Shown: positions 1-13,515, numbered from the stretch's first letter. The stretch is 64,000 nucleotides of DNA from Lutjanus erythropterus (GCA_020091685.1 CM034597.1:32516801-32580800), one strand, 5' to 3'. Numbers and translations are program-made. Notes: a model not told the origin generated them from the sequence alone.

Positions 1-283
1 ATGACTTAGTTAAAGTGAGCCCCTATTTCCAGGTGTTTTAATCCACAGAATGACAACAGAACCTCACTGAACTACAAATTTCATGTACTACTTACAAACT
101 GGGAATGAAATGATATTTGGTTTCATGATAAACTGATAATATTCCCTGAGATAAGTAGTAACATTTCACTTTCTAATTACTGCAATAACCATGTCTGATT
201 CCCGTGCTTTGAAAAACCCGCCGTAAATAATATTCAGCTTCAAAGTTTGCAACAGTCTCCCACACACAGTTGCAGCAATAACA

Positions 284-510
284 TGGGTTTGTTCTGCAGG
301 AATGAAAACACTGACATCATAAAGCACATGATGCCATTTCAAAAGGTTACGAGGCTGTCAATATAACACTTAACACAAGATAACCAAAGATTTCAGTGTG
401 TGTATCAGCATATTTTCAGCACATTTTAACAACACCATGATAATACTTATAACAGTGATAATTCTGGTCACATAATTGTGATGTAACATTTTCATATCAA
501 TTCATCTCCA
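284..510 (+). repeat. interspersed repeat, copy A
   Basis: This matches 18550-18765 in the same orientation over about 220 bases. Both contain GAAAACACTGACATC, ATGATGCCATTTCAA, TTTCAGTGTGTGTATCAG and the series ATAATTTTGGTCAC-like to ATTTTCAT. Small indels separate the copies, so they are old. I recall the sequence type as common in teleosts; no coding potential. Confidence 0.7.
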
Positions 511-3500
511 TTAAAAAAATCTGAATTATGAGCAGATAAAATTAATTTTACAGTAGGCTGAGTGAGAGTGAATTATATTTAAACTCAGGGATCAATCAGG
601 GACCAGTACCAATTCACTACCAGATCTACTTCATTCCTATTCCATCTGCAGCTGTAATAAATTTAGTTAATCATATCATTATGCAGAGGAAGTAGGACTG
701 TTGAAAGATAAAACCCACAAACACGGGAACCGTGTTTCCCTTTCTGGTTAAATACGATGCTGGCTGCTTGCCCGACAACAGGTCAACATCCACGATCCTA
801 CAGTATGTAATGAGCACAGCTGCATACACACACTCAAACACAGAGCTTGTTTTTCAAGTTGTACGAGGGCTTGATAACATTTCTAAACAAATTCCACCTC
901 ATGTCCAAACAGACGAAACATTCACTTGTATTTGCTCAGGGCCGCTTTGGCAAATCTGAGTGGTCTCTTTGCCTAAAAACACGGCTTCACGCACAGAGGC
1001 ACTCGGACGGGACCTGGGAGCTGCTCATGTGATCTGTCTGCTGATGCTGGCCACTGAGCAGTTAGGGCAGTTGTTTCAATCAAGGAGGCTCCTCTCACTT
1101 CCCCCACAGAGATTTCGATTTCCAAGGGATTTGAGCCACGTCTCCAACCTGTGGGCTTCTAATTACCACCTCTCACATGAGACTCAGTTTCCTTCTACTG
1201 TTAGCCTGAGCCCATAGGCACAGTTAACATTTTATTCTAACAAAATTAGCAATGCAAATAGATCCACGTCTTGCATCTATTACCCGTGGTGTGATAAACA
1301 CAAGAGACGAAACGTATTCAAGGAAAATTAAAAAAAAACTTTAATTTCAAAACCTTTCAATTCTTTCAGCATCAGTGGTGATATCTACTTTAATTAGCAT
1401 GATCAGGAGCTGTATCAAGTACTTAGAGAGACGAGGGAGTGCAAATGATGTGTCTCTCCTGGCAAAGATTGAGACAATTTTCTCATTTCTTTTGCCTCAT
1501 AACTATACATGTGCTATCTCTACGCACACATTAATGACAGAGAAAGAGTTGCATAAAACAAATGCTAGGAACTCTCAAGAAAAAGGAGAAGATTAGAAAT
1601 TTTTTTTTTCATGGAGTGGAATGTGTGAGTTTAGAGTTCGATGGGAGTAAGGTGGAGGAATACAGCTGCCAAGTAATTATTATATCTTACAAAGCACTTA
1701 CAGGCCACTTAACTGGGTTGGCCATTTTCAATCTGTCTCTAAAATGAAAAGGCCTTCATCCCAGGGTAGATGTTATACTCCTGGCCTCGAGGCTTCGAGC
1801 AAGCAGCCTGTGTCATTGTCGTCAGTACAAGGGAGGCTAGACAGATCCATCTTAATAAAGTGCTCAAGTGTTCAAAAGAGGCTGCTAGAGTCCCGCAGTT
1901 GACCAGCTCCACATGAGGCTCGCCCGGGGAGCGAGACAACCCAGGCGGGATGCTTACTTTCATTTTTCCAATTGGATTGTCATTTAGCCGCATGTTGAGA
2001 TAACGTGGGGCTGAAATGAGTGAGGTCAGGCACTGCCAGACAAAAAAAATCACATCAGAAACATCACTAGATTGGAGACAGGTGCATTGAAAAAAACCCA
2101 AAGAAGAGAAAAACAATGAAAAATCAAAACTAGAAGAGTGCACTTAGAGTTCAGGATAGTGAAGATTTTCTTATATGGATGTAAAGTTTTGAACAAAGTA
2201 TTTTTGTACAGTTAACTGTCCTGCATAGAATAGAGTAATGGTATTATAAACAAGTGTCTATCTGTATAAACTTAGTCCACGCTTTACACATTGTCATTTA
2301 TTTATAACATTAGAAGTCAATGGGGGGCTTTGCAACAATATAATACTTGCAGCCTGGATATCAGAATAATTTACACTTGATGCTGCCTATTCATAGACCA
2401 GAGCCTGCATGTCCCAGTGGAAGTTGTTAATGTTTTGGCATAGAGCTGATTAAATGGCCCCCGGTAACTGAATTTAATTCCAACCGGTAACCACTATCAC
2501 ATTGAAGTGTCAAAAAATGGCCTGACTACAATGAAATGGCAACAATGGGGACTAACATTATTACACATGAATAAAACTGGTCTCACTGAATCCACGAGGG
2601 ACTCAGCTTTCCACTTATACCCAATTCAAGCAATTTCAAAACAGTTTAAGGACCCCAGTATGCAGAGATATTCAAATAAACCAATTTTTAAAACAGATGA
2701 AAATAACAGTTATACTGCTTGCAAAATAAAAAAAATCAAGGTTCTTGTCATCATGGTTTTTGCCTATGCAAAAACTGCATGGGATTAAAATTAAGTGGCC
2801 AATTCATGACTTGAATTATACACCCACTGCACCTGCGTGTTACCGGCTGAGCCTTCCCTTTGAAGGAAGGTGGGATTGTGGGTAACCTGTGACGGAGGTC
2901 TCAAGGGGTTTGGTGTGAAGGTGAGCTAGCTAGTTAGCAGCTACGAGTCAGAGTCTAAAGAAAACTGAAACAGCCTTAAATACGAGGTCTTCCAGGTATG
3001 TTTTGGAGCTGGAAGGCTGGAAGTAGAGAAGAAAACAGTCAGACGACAGATTGCATTTTCTCATGGGATTTTTTTCTGCCACAGCGGGGAAACAAATCAG
3101 TTACTCCTAGCTGCTAACTAGGTAAGTTAGCTTTTCATGGAGCAGCTCTGCTGTGAAGACTACAGCAAGATACTGTAGTAACGTTATATTTAAAGGAACA
3201 TTTTATTTCTTTTCTGTGTAAGTAAACGCAATAAACAGGTTTTTAGTACCTATTAAATTGCGATATGAGCTGACCTACACTTAATGACTGACTAAAGTGA
3301 AGATGCTTTACTTACTGAGGCCATTACAGCCTAAAAAGATGTAACACTCACGTACTCACACATACATACATGCACACACACAGCCAACATCATTCCTTGC
3401 ATCTTTTGAGGGAAGAACAGAATGAAAGTTTTCCAAGCTTATAGTAAAAATGACAAGTTTCTACCTACTATCCATTTTAAAACTGATTGTGGCTTTCAGG

Positions 3501-4960
3501 TGTGCAGCAAATTTACTCGCACATTTGTGCTCAGAATGACGTTAGGTCTGCCAGTTTACCAGATCTGCAAAGAAACCTTGCCCATTTGAAATGTTTCTCT
3601 GTCCAGCAAAGTGGAAAACAAGTCCTTAGCTGGCAGAATTTAATTGTGCCTCTCAGTATGACAGCAGGACTTGCTAGGCCAGTGACAAAAGAAGAAAACA
3701 CACAAACTTCCCTCCCTGGCTGGAGGAGTTAATCAATAATACTTCCCTTGTTAGTTTGGAAAGAGGAACACAACGCAACACTGACAAATTATTTTTCTGA
3801 AAACACCTCGCTCTACTTTCATCTCAGACAAAATGGAAACATGACCGTGTGACGTGGGCAACTGCTGAATGTGAACATTTCAAATGAAAAATGTGACACG
3901 TAGGCTTGAAAAAATGATTGCTCCTGGCTCCCCGCTGCTTCAGCTGTGCTCAGACATCTTTCCAACAGCCTATTCACGCAGTTACAGCTATAGAACCACT
4001 TACATATTTAATGCAGACGGAGATACATTTTATTGTTTTAATTACGTCTGGGTTTCCCTCTCATAGCTCATTTGTATGAGTATGGCTCAGGACTGTTGCT
4101 TTTGTGCCAGGCCTCATGTCTGAAGGCAAATAAAAAAGAATCAAATGAACCGATTCAACTGCGCTGTAAAACTGAACTGAATGAAGTTGGAGATTTCAGT
4201 TCGCAGCTGAGGGAAGCGAACAACGAAAAGTCCCCAAAGTAATTTGTTATTGGAGATTCGGACTTAATTTCAAGAATTCACTACCGCTAATAATGTTTTG
4301 ATGTATTGAGGCAAAGATGACTCACCTATTCATGTGCAGAACGTTAAGCCAAATCAAACTTGTGCAGGTATCAGAGCTGCTCATTTGCAGGCCCTCTGAC
4401 AGTCCAGGAGCATCCAGAGTAGTAATTATTCCTGTGTTATCTTCATTCAGTGATATCAACTTCATAATCCACTTATTACAAGGGTTTGTAATTATTTTGA
4501 TCAGTCTGATGGAAACACACTCAAGTCTGTTATTATTAACACATTGAAAGTATCCAGTTCTTCTAAGAGAATCAATTTTGACATGGTTATTAACTGTTCA
4601 GTGGTATTTAGCACTGGTTTTATATCGTGGATTACAACAAGATAACACAAACTTGTTAAAAACTGTGATCAATATTTAATTTCTGGTATTATTGCATTAT
4701 GTTTTATAATATGTAAAACAAAATATGTTAATGTGAAATCTCTGAAGTGCGTGCTCAGCATGTTAATGTGAAAATGAGCCAGCTCATCAGCAGGAAGCTT
4801 AATTACAAGATCCGTCAAATCTGTCCACTGTAGACCAGCACATTAACCCAATTCAGGCAGATCTACAGTCGCCTTGTTAAAGCCTCACCAAAGGCTCATT
4901 AAAAACATCTATGGTGGATGCAGACTCTGTAGCAGTCTCACAATTAGATTACAAACCCAA

Positions 4961-5735
4961 GTCCAAAAAAGTTGGGACATATTGTGAAATGTGAAAAAAA
5001 ACAGATGGCAATGATTCGCAAAAAAAGCTTCAGCTTGTACTGAATTGAATACAGCACAGAAGGCCTGCAACCTGTTTCAAAAAAGTTTGGTGCAACAAAA
5101 GTGCAAAAAATACCTGTTTAGGAACAAGTAAAAGTGTGCTGTGGTCTGATGAGTCCACATTTCAGATTGTGGGCACAAATCATGAATGTCATGTCATTTG
5201 GGCTAAAGAGGAAAAGGACCAAGCAGCGCTAACTTCAAAACCTAGCATCTGTGATATTGTGGGGATGTGTTAGTGCCCACGGTACCATGGGTAACTGTCA
5301 CATCTGTGAAGGCCCCAATAATAATAAAAAGTACGTACAGGTTTTGCTATACATGTGTTGTGTTTTTCAGACACGTCTCTGCTCATTTCAGGAGGACAAT
5401 CCCAACTTCCTGCACTTGTTACAACAGTGTGGTTGTAGTTAAGGAATTCGGGTACTAGACTGGCCCACAGTCCAGACGTGTCTCCCATTGAAAATGTCTG
5501 GCGTACACACAACTGCAACAACACTTACAGAGTGATGTTAAAAGAAAAAGTCATGCATCACAGTGGCAAACATGCCCCTGGAATTTTTGTGTATGTTTAC
5601 AAAAAACAGTTAAGTTAATCAGTTTGAACATTAAATATCTCGTCTTGACACTGTATTCAATTGAGTATAGGTTGCAAAGTTTTTGCAAAACGTTGCATTC
5701 TGTTTTCATTTGTTTAATACAACGTTTCATGGAGA
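4961..5735 (+). mobile_element. decayed Tc1/mariner-type DNA transposon with transposase relic
   Basis: The left end starts GTCCAAAAAAGTTGGGACAT. The right end, read backwards, gives the same GAAAACAGAATGCAA...CAACCTATACTCAATTGAATAC type sequence, so inverted terminal repeats are visible. The interior (about 5137-5510) translates with interruptions to WSDESTFQIVGTNHE, then IWAKEEKDQAALTSKPS, then a QEDNP-like and VLDWP-like stretch, typical of DDE transposases of the Tc1/mariner group. Stop codons and deletions break it and much of the N-terminal part is gone. The ORFs at 5251-5442 and 5267-5458 are pieces of this relic, not genes. Confidence 0.75.
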
Positions 5736-5797
5736 CTTTATTCAAATTCTGACAACAGGAGGCATTTCTAATCCTACTTGAGGTTCTGGTCAAGTAC

Positions 5798-5816
5798 AAA
5801 AAAAAAAAAAAAAAAA
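5798..5816 (+). repeat. poly-A tract
   Basis: Nineteen-base A run (with a flanking GAAA). It could be the tail of a retroposed sequence, but nothing recognisable precedes it. Confidence 0.8.
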
Positions 5817-8800
5817 GAAATCTGAATCAAAGCTAGCTCTATGGGAAACTAAATATTGTATGAAATCACACCATCCTGCCTCATAATTGATGCAGTGAGC
5901 ACCTTGAACCTGCTTGCTACCACCTCTTGTATCACAGTAGACTTCATCAATCATTTCAAAGAAACCGTGTGATGAAAATCTTGGGATTCATTCCGTGTTG
6001 TTTATCAGCACTGAAAGGCTGGAGAGCCGCGGTTTGAAAAGCAAACAAACTGAAGATGAAGAAAATTAACACCCACTCCAACTACACTAGCTGGCATCTG
6101 ACTTGCTACACTGCATGGCCCTGAATGGAAACTCTTGTTGATGCCAATTTATATTTTCAGTCATGGGTTGTCATTAAAAGTATGCAGGTGAGCTATGGTG
6201 AATAATTATGTGGGTAAACCAAGCTATCACAGCTCACGGCGTCAGGCAATTTATCATCTTTTGGGGGGGTGATGGAGGGGGAGCAAATGGGCTGCATCCC
6301 ATCCCCCCTTATTAGCACACGATCAATGTTTAATAGCATGGCTAAAGAAGAAGTATAGCATTCTACAAAAAGGCTTCCACCATAAGTACAGTTCCCCAAT
6401 GTGATTATACGTTGGATAATACTATAATTCATTACTGTTCGGATAGAGAGCCAATGAAAACCCATTAGCCCACCATGCATGAACAAAAGGACAGGATGCC
6501 TACTGAAGGACTTTTGCATTGAACTAAAAATTGCTACGGTGAGTTGGAGGGTGTGTCAGAGTCACACCATTGTTTCTGGAGACTGACTCAAACCCTTTTC
6601 CTGTTAGGCAGTAGGGAGATTATGCTGCAGACAGAACAAAGTCTGAGAGGATCGAAGCGTTGCAGTTGCAGATGTGGATGAGACAGCAGGCTAAATGCAG
6701 GGAAATCTAGCGCAAGTCCGCTTAACATTTATGTAGAAAGTTGCATTTTCACAAATTGTGCTTCGACTCTCCGGCACAGGAGCTCCTTTGTTCAAAGCTT
6801 TTTCCACACAATCAAACTTGTCCCTTGAGAGCACGGTGACTTCAGCCAGGGATATCATCAGTTTCCCTCCCCCCGCCTCATCGTTCTTCAGGAAGATTCA
6901 CGGAATATAGATGCCATTGTAAGGTTTCAAACAGGAACACTGCATGCAGCATGTTTTAAACAGCAGCCTCTTTCTTCATCGAAAATTCTGCCACAGGTGC
7001 CGGCACACTTCAAAGCTCTCTGATACGGGGGGCTTATGAATATTTTAGTAACAAGTTACAATGTTAAGCTCTGAGGATGTGCTATCAAACTTCAAAACTG
7101 TACAACCACTAGGAGCTCCTAATGAATATAGTGCAGCCAAATTAACAGTAACAGCGTGGTGCAAGTCAAGCAATTAAATGTGACTAATATCACTAAAAAC
7201 ACCAACTGTGAGATGTTTTGGCTTTTGATTTTGTATGATTTAAGTAACACCATCCCCTTGTTTGGTATTATGCTTTAAAGCTTTTATAAACTGTACATTC
7301 CCTAACCTCTCTCTTCCAATAAAATAAATAGGAAAATCATATTAGAGATGTTTGTTAGTACTGTAAGATGAAAGAATACTAACTATAATATTTTCATTTA
7401 CTCCACTACATGACCTAAGAACATAGTTGCTCCCCTGTCATGGCTGGAGGTTGTTATGGTTGTTAATACTGGAGTTTATGATCTTATAATGTGCAGAGAT
7501 CAATCATTGATCCATCCATCTGGCCATCCATTCATCTAGAGCCGAAATTATTAGTTGACTGTAAACCTGTCTGAGCAATGATAATTTAAGAGCCCACACC
7601 AGGAGTCACAGCTTGACGTCTGCAGAGGGAGGAGATTAGGGAAAGACATAAAAAGGAAAAATGTCAAATCAGGAAGATCAAATGGAGATGTTTACCCCGT
7701 GTTTACCCGGAAGGTATATTATTCAATGCATTAACTGGTTCCACCTCTCAAACCAAATTTTGTATAGTGATGTCAAAATTAGCCCATCCACCAAAGTCTA
7801 GGATGAGAAATTGCATCACAAAGATGCCTGCAGATATTCCAACAATCAAAACCCAAACAGTTCGATCTTACTGGCTGTTAACCGGCCATTTTGCTGGTGC
7901 AAGTAGGGCTGTGATAGTATAGATTTTTTTTCTCCGACCAAAGTGAAAAAGCAACATCCACACTAGATGGCGGTTTAGCGTGACTGCCAGTTTAATGAAC
8001 TTTATTCAAGGATACCATTATAAATGCAGCGTAGCTCCTTTAAAAAATAAGGCAGTGCATAATGTTTGTCTTTGCAGGAATTTGTCAATCTGGCAGTAAA
8101 CGTACAGTACAGGTTATAGCGTGTGGATTCAAACTACTACAATGAGTTTTTAACTGCTTATGAAACAGTATCGGTTTAATACTGATGCCTCTATATGACC
8201 TGCAAGACAATTCGCAAGAGAGGTTATTTCTACATGGCAAACACAAGCACCTGTTTACATTTTCCCAGCCAAAGTTACAGCAAGTCATACATTTGCCAGG
8301 TAAAAAGAAGCAGGAAGATATTTTTATTTTCATCATTTTATTTTTGACAAGATATTTTGTGATTATTACAGTAGAAAATGATACTCCTATTGTCCACAGG
8401 GGAGTCCAAAAATCATCAAGCTCCCTGTAGTCACTTTAAAAAATGCTGCAGCTTCTCACAACAAAGAAAAATTTCGCTTGAAGGGGTTTTGCCCCAAAGT
8501 ATGCTGAGCAGGAAAAGCTTAATGTTACCTCAGTGCCTACAACAATGGCTCCAATGCGTTGTGTTTTTGGGATTTTGTCAAATAAATCAATGATAAATGC
8601 AGCACTTAATGTCTTCTGTGGTAATTTATATTTGTCTTAAAGACAGTTGTTGTTGTTAGCATATTGTTAGCTGTCCAGTAGCTTTTTCATAGTGCCTTAA
8701 GTTGAGTCTTTCGACCAATCACAGGCTGTGTTTCTGACTTTCATGTGTGACAGCCCTGATCAGTAGATGCATTAAAAGATTCATGCATTGATCTCAAATT

Positions 8801-9014
8801 TATGGTGCAGCTGAATAACATGAGACGGACCTTTCAAAATAAATTTGCAGACAGTAACGAGCACAACATCACATGACAACTGTATTTCAGTAATACGGTC
8901 ATCGTCACACCACTAGGTGCAAGTTTGCCAAATTTAATTTAATCTGCAGTGTGCATACTGAATGACTTACAAAAACAGTTGAGCACAGTACACTACTTTC
9001 ACTTTACTTCCCAT

Positions 9015-9160
9015 TTTACTTCCCCATCTTTGGGCTGTGGGGGGAAACCAGTGCATCTGCAGGAAATCAAGCAGAAGTGAACTCCAGTCAGGAAGGACAC
9101 GAGCCGAGACACAAACCCAGAACAATCTTGCTGTGAGTTGACAGTTGTTCAATTAAGCAA
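9015..9160 (+). repeat. degraded copy of a common teleost interspersed repeat
   Basis: The order of motifs GGGCTGTGGGGGGAAACCAG, CTGCAGGAAA, AACTCCAGTCAG, ACAAACCCAGAACAATCTTGC and TGTGAGTTGACAGT follows a widespread fish repeat (recalled, usually reading ...GATTCGAACCCAGAACCTTCTTGCTGTGAGGCGACAGTG...). No coding capacity. Confidence 0.55.
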
Positions 9161-10867
9161 TAAATAATCTTGCACAATCATTTTACTACAAAAAGCTACT
9201 CCATGTTTTGAGCTGAAGCATATCAACATCACATTTACATGTGGTTTATTATTATTAGGTTATTTGTCACACTCAGAGTTATTAACGGTTTACAATACGA
9301 AATATTCTGATTAAAAAGGGACTGATTTGATTAGAAATTTCCAAATGAGTTCATTTTTCATGTCACACATTTTTTGCTGATGTTGTTAATACAGTACCTG
9401 AAGAAAAAGTGCTGTCAGCATAAAACACAACCCTAAGCCATCATTCGCCTCCCTAAGCATACTGAGTAATGTTTTATTAGAAATGTATGCAAAACAATGT
9501 AAATGTGTCAATAAGCCTGCAGTGCAAGCTGCGCGTGGACAATATCTCATTAGCCGCTAATTTCCGCTTTGTCAATGTACATTAGTGTATCTGAGCAAAA
9601 CCTTGAGGCTTTCACTTGCATCTATTGGATTGAACTGCACTGAGCAACTCTGAGATCTGCAGATATCAGTCAGTCAGCACTTTCCACATCTCTCAGCAGT
9701 GCAAAAACTAAAAGTCAGCTCTCCAGATTGCCAGTGACATTTAACCAATAACTCAGCAGGCTGGCTAATCAGTCCCCCATACAATTAGTTAGTTTAACAT
9801 TAAACAATTAGCTCCTCATGTCAGTGAGCAGCCCCGACATCAAGACATTTCAACTACAAGACCTTTAGGGTGTGGAAAATTGTGCAGAGCTCTAAAAGGA
9901 AGCCGCAAGATGAAAGTGATTAGGAAGTATTGCAACATCAATTCAACTCTGACCCTGTGATGAAAGCAAAATACGACAAGTGTGCATCACTCTGCACATG
10001 CAAGAAGATATATTCCAATGCATGCAAAATAAGCCAAGAGGAAATTATTTTCACGACTGAGTTGTTCATTGATGAGTAACACTTTGAGCTCAATGAATGC
10101 AACCCCAAGCAATCACTATACAAATCCACTTAGTCAAACACAATGTGGTCATCCTGTGTCCAGCCTCCCTGCTTCCCGCCAGCCAGTCAAGAGTTCACTC
10201 ACAGATCTGCGGCATCTGGGGTCATGCAGGGCGGCCATTTTGTCTGGCTGATCCAAAATGTGCAGTGGCCGGAAGGTAATCCCTCATTGGGACTAATTAT
10301 CCTGAGTCTCTGGTGAGATGGCAAATTAGACCAGCTCCAAGGAGCACTGAGGATCAGACTGCAGCTACTAGCGGCATTCCAGCGACTCATAACTACGACA
10401 GCTCTGCATCGTGGGAAGCTTAAAGCGATGTTTTAGAAGATTTTAAGTACAGAAAACGTCCTCTGAGGAAGCCTGAAGTACAGAAGAAATAAAAAAAAGT
10501 CACTTTTAACCACATTCAAGAAACAAGCGTGATTTAATTGTTCAAAGAAACTTGAGTGATGGCTGTCCTGCTCATGGCTCTGCTGTCTGTGTCAGGAAGC
10601 AGAGCAGGAAGTGGATGAAGAGCTCTGAGACCAAACATAACTTAGACACTTTCTTTGTTCTTCAAGGTCCATTCCCTTCTTAAATGAGAACAAGAGGGAT
10701 TTAAACACTGCAAAAAAGATAAGCCTTGAAAGGTATTTACCCTCTGTCAGATTCACTGCACTTGTCAAAGGAATGTACGATACACTGACACGAGCAAGTT
10801 GCTATATTTCATAGAAGTATTGGCAATTCAGTGGCTTCTTGATTTATTTTGCGACACTGACTGCAAT

Positions 10868-11015
10868 ATACACTGCAGCTGTAGCTCCCTTGGTAAACGG
10901 GGAGGTCATTGATCGGGGATTGGTGGTTCAACACTGTCCACTTGAACTTCTTCTCCACATGCTGAAGTGTCCTTGAGTGTGAATCTGAATCACAAACTGA
11001 TCCCGATGTACATAG
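10868..11015 (+). mobile_element. tRNA-derived SINE fragment
   Basis: A Pol III A-box-like segment (TGTAGCTCCCTTGGTAAACG) is followed by a B-box-like GGTGGTTCAACAC about 35 bases on. Then comes the unrelated body CATGCTGAAGTGTCCTTGAG...CTGATCCCGATG that I recall from a frequent teleost SINE. There is no poly-A tail and several mutations, so this is an old truncated copy. The ORFs read backwards across it (10809-11164) are spurious. Confidence 0.6.
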
Positions 11016-11328
11016 TGAGAAAAAATATATATTGGACAAAAGCCTTTGATATTTTGACACGACATAACATTTATTTGACAAAGCAAAACATACAAAAAGT
11101 TTAACTTCTCTGAATCAAGGAGTTGTTTTAGCCTCTTAAGGAAACTTTTAAATGATGCTCTCAAGTTTCAGCTGATGCAATTTTGATTTATAGGAAAAAT
11201 GTACATTCGCACCCAAAGCTTTAAAGCCTAACACCGCTTCCTAGCTGAAGACAATGCAAACGAGCAACATGTCCTAGCCTGGTACGTGCCTCAGTGGACA
11301 GGCTATTCAACGTGTTGCAGGAATCAAC

Positions 11329-11469
11329 ATGGACAACAAGAGACTAATTTACAACACTGAGAAACTGCACATCTTATATGATCCACAGCGCCCTTTTTAT
11401 AAAGCGGTCCTCAAGAAGGACAAGATTTGGAAAGAAATCAGGGAGCTGTTGGGAGTTACAAATACGTAA
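11329..11469 (+). pseudogene. MADF-domain-like fragment (46 codons)
   Basis: An ATG opens 46 codons with the core LHILYDPQRPFYK, then KKDKIWKEIRELLG. This is the spacing of the first half of MADF domains (hydrophobic helix, LYD-P-Y, W-x-x-I, LG), a DNA-binding fold related to Myb/SANT found in Adf-1-like regulators and in the Myb-like protein of PIF/Harbinger transposons. The second half (the CKKRWKNLRD-type helix) is absent. A donor-like AC|GTAAAC lies at the end and an acceptor-like TTGCAG|GA just before the ATG, so this could be one exon of a split gene. More likely it is a transposon relic whose frame has happened to survive. Family assignment is by eye. Confidence 0.45.
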
Positions 11470-12202
11470 ACTCTCCTAAAACTATATAGAAACAAGCCTC
11501 ACTAAAGAAAAGGAATAAATAAGAAAAAAGAAAGCATGCCAGTGCAATGTTTTTTATAGTATATATGCATCTGCTAGACTTCCACTGCTTGCTGTATGTT
11601 ACAAAGTGATGTGAGAATGATAAAATCAGTTGGTTTGTCTGTCCAACTTGTCTCGACTACTAGCTAAATTATAATGAAATTTGTTGGTGTTTATTGTTCC
11701 CAAAGAATAAAACCCAAGGTTGGTGACCTGCCTGACCTCTCGGCTACCACTCCTGTCAAAAATTCCTCTAATGGGCAGAAGTAGTACATGAACTTCATGA
11801 ACTCACTCTCTTTTGGATTCTCCATGACTTCTACTTTAAACGCTACCTCAGCCATTTTTTTAACCAAGTCATTACTAACCAGGAAAGGAAACCACCTTCA
11901 ATTCAATCTTGTTGCAATAAAATCTTACAGAGTGCAGATTTAGAGTCTGAACCATAGACCGTACACAGTTTTCGGCTTCAGTTTTGTACAGTAGGAGGAA
12001 GTCTTGACCTGTCATCCATCTTTTATTTATGTCAACGGTCTGAACACAAGAATGTCTCCTGCTGTGTGCGTCATTTTTTTTCAGTGTAGTCAGGCAACTA
12101 ACTGCCCCACTGACCAAACTGTGCAACTCTGAGGCCAGAGGTATTGTTCTCCCATTTCCCCTCCATAAAATCTCCTTCCTGAAACCAACACATACTTCCA
12201 GT

Positions 12203-12203
<1 letters not shown>

Positions 12204-12257
<54 letters not shown>
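12204..12257 (+). repeat. (CA)27 microsatellite
   Basis: 54 bases of uninterrupted CA. The Cys-Val or His-Thr repeat ORFs in this area are translations of it. Confidence 0.97.
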
Positions 12258-12258
<1 letters not shown>

Positions 12259-12954
12259 GCCCACTGGGCAACTATATTAAATCTATCCCAGAATTCAACA
12301 GAGAAGGGAGGGTGAGTGGAAATGTTGACATTACACACATCCTAAGCATTATCAAAACAAGTCCACCTACCCTGCTGTACCCACAACAAACCCCCCACCC
12401 TCCCCCAACACACCCACCCACACATTCCCACAGCATCTTGTTATGTGTACAGTATGTCCTGCCATGTGCTGGTATTTGATTAGTGTCCCATGCAAGTACA
12501 ACTTTTCAACATCTTGTTTAATTCATGCTGCATAAATACCACATAACACAGGTTTATTGATTGGTCTGTTGATTCATGGTAATAATCTGACATCTTGTTA
12601 TGCTGGCTTACTTTCAGCATGTTTTGTTTTCCATCTGTTAATGCGGGACACCAAAGTGTGTGCCAAAATAGAACAATGAGTGGTTACCTTTTTTCAATGC
12701 TGAGTCAGACAGTGTTTTTTTCTTTTTTGGTGACACTAAAGTGAGATTTTTAAGCGAGGTACTACCAATTTCAAAGAAGAGGATACAGCAAACACAAACC
12801 TTGTTAACCTCTCCATGGCTTAATTCTCCATTAATGTGGGAGAAACAGATGCTTTTAAGCTTTAAAAAGGTGCAAAAGGTTCAGACTGTAGTCTTCATTT
12901 GCAGAAGGTCACTGAATAATTGCACCATTTTTCTTGTATAATGATGCTGTGCAA

Positions 12955-13515
12955 CAAAGTCCAGAATATTAAACACACACACACCTGAGAACTGCCCTGT
13001 ATATCCAGCATGTGACTGAAGGCCACTGGGAGCAGCCCAGCATAACCTGTATTTTATCAGTGGCAACTGAGCAGCTTCAGTGCCGCAAATGGCTATAAAA
13101 CATTTCCCATAAGACTCATTTAAGTGTTTCCCATATTGTCGTTAAGTTATATTAGAAAATGCAAGCCAATAAGAGATTCACCCCATATGAATAAATAAAT
13201 AAAATAAATGGGCTTTTTCTTCAGGTATTTTTCTATATTTTTCCAATTCTAGAATATATATATTTACCAAATATTTATGTTTTTCAAAGTCCAGAATATA
13301 AACACATGCACGCCTGATAACTGCCCTGTATATCCAGCATGTGGCTGTTGGCCTCTGGGAGCAACCTGTATTTTATTGGCCGCAACTGAAGAGCATCAGT
13401 GAAGCAAACCGTTATAAAACATCTTCCCACATGACTCATTAAAGTGTTTTGCCACATAGCCTTTATCAGTTAAGTTATATAAGAAAATGGGATTCACCCC
13501 ACCTAAATAAATTGT
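12955..13515 (+). repeat. local direct duplication, two units about 330 bp apart
   Basis: Unit 1 (about 12955-13205) and unit 2 (about 13285-13515) share AAAGTCCAGAATAT, ACTGCCCTGTATATCCAGCA, CTGGGAGCA, CCTGTATTTTAT, GGCTATAAAACAT / CGTTATAAAACAT, GACTCATT-AAGTGTTT, GTTAAGTTATAT-AGAAAAT and GATTCACCCCA-ATAAATAA, in the same order. Divergence and indels suggest an old tandem duplication with about 80 bases of AT-rich spacer. Confidence 0.8.

Noticed and set aside
6193-6519. 108-codon frame on the minus strand
   Set aside because: No recognisable motif and no splice signals in register.
11875-12479. Frames with Cys-Val or His-Thr runs
   Set aside because: Translations of the (CA)27 microsatellite.
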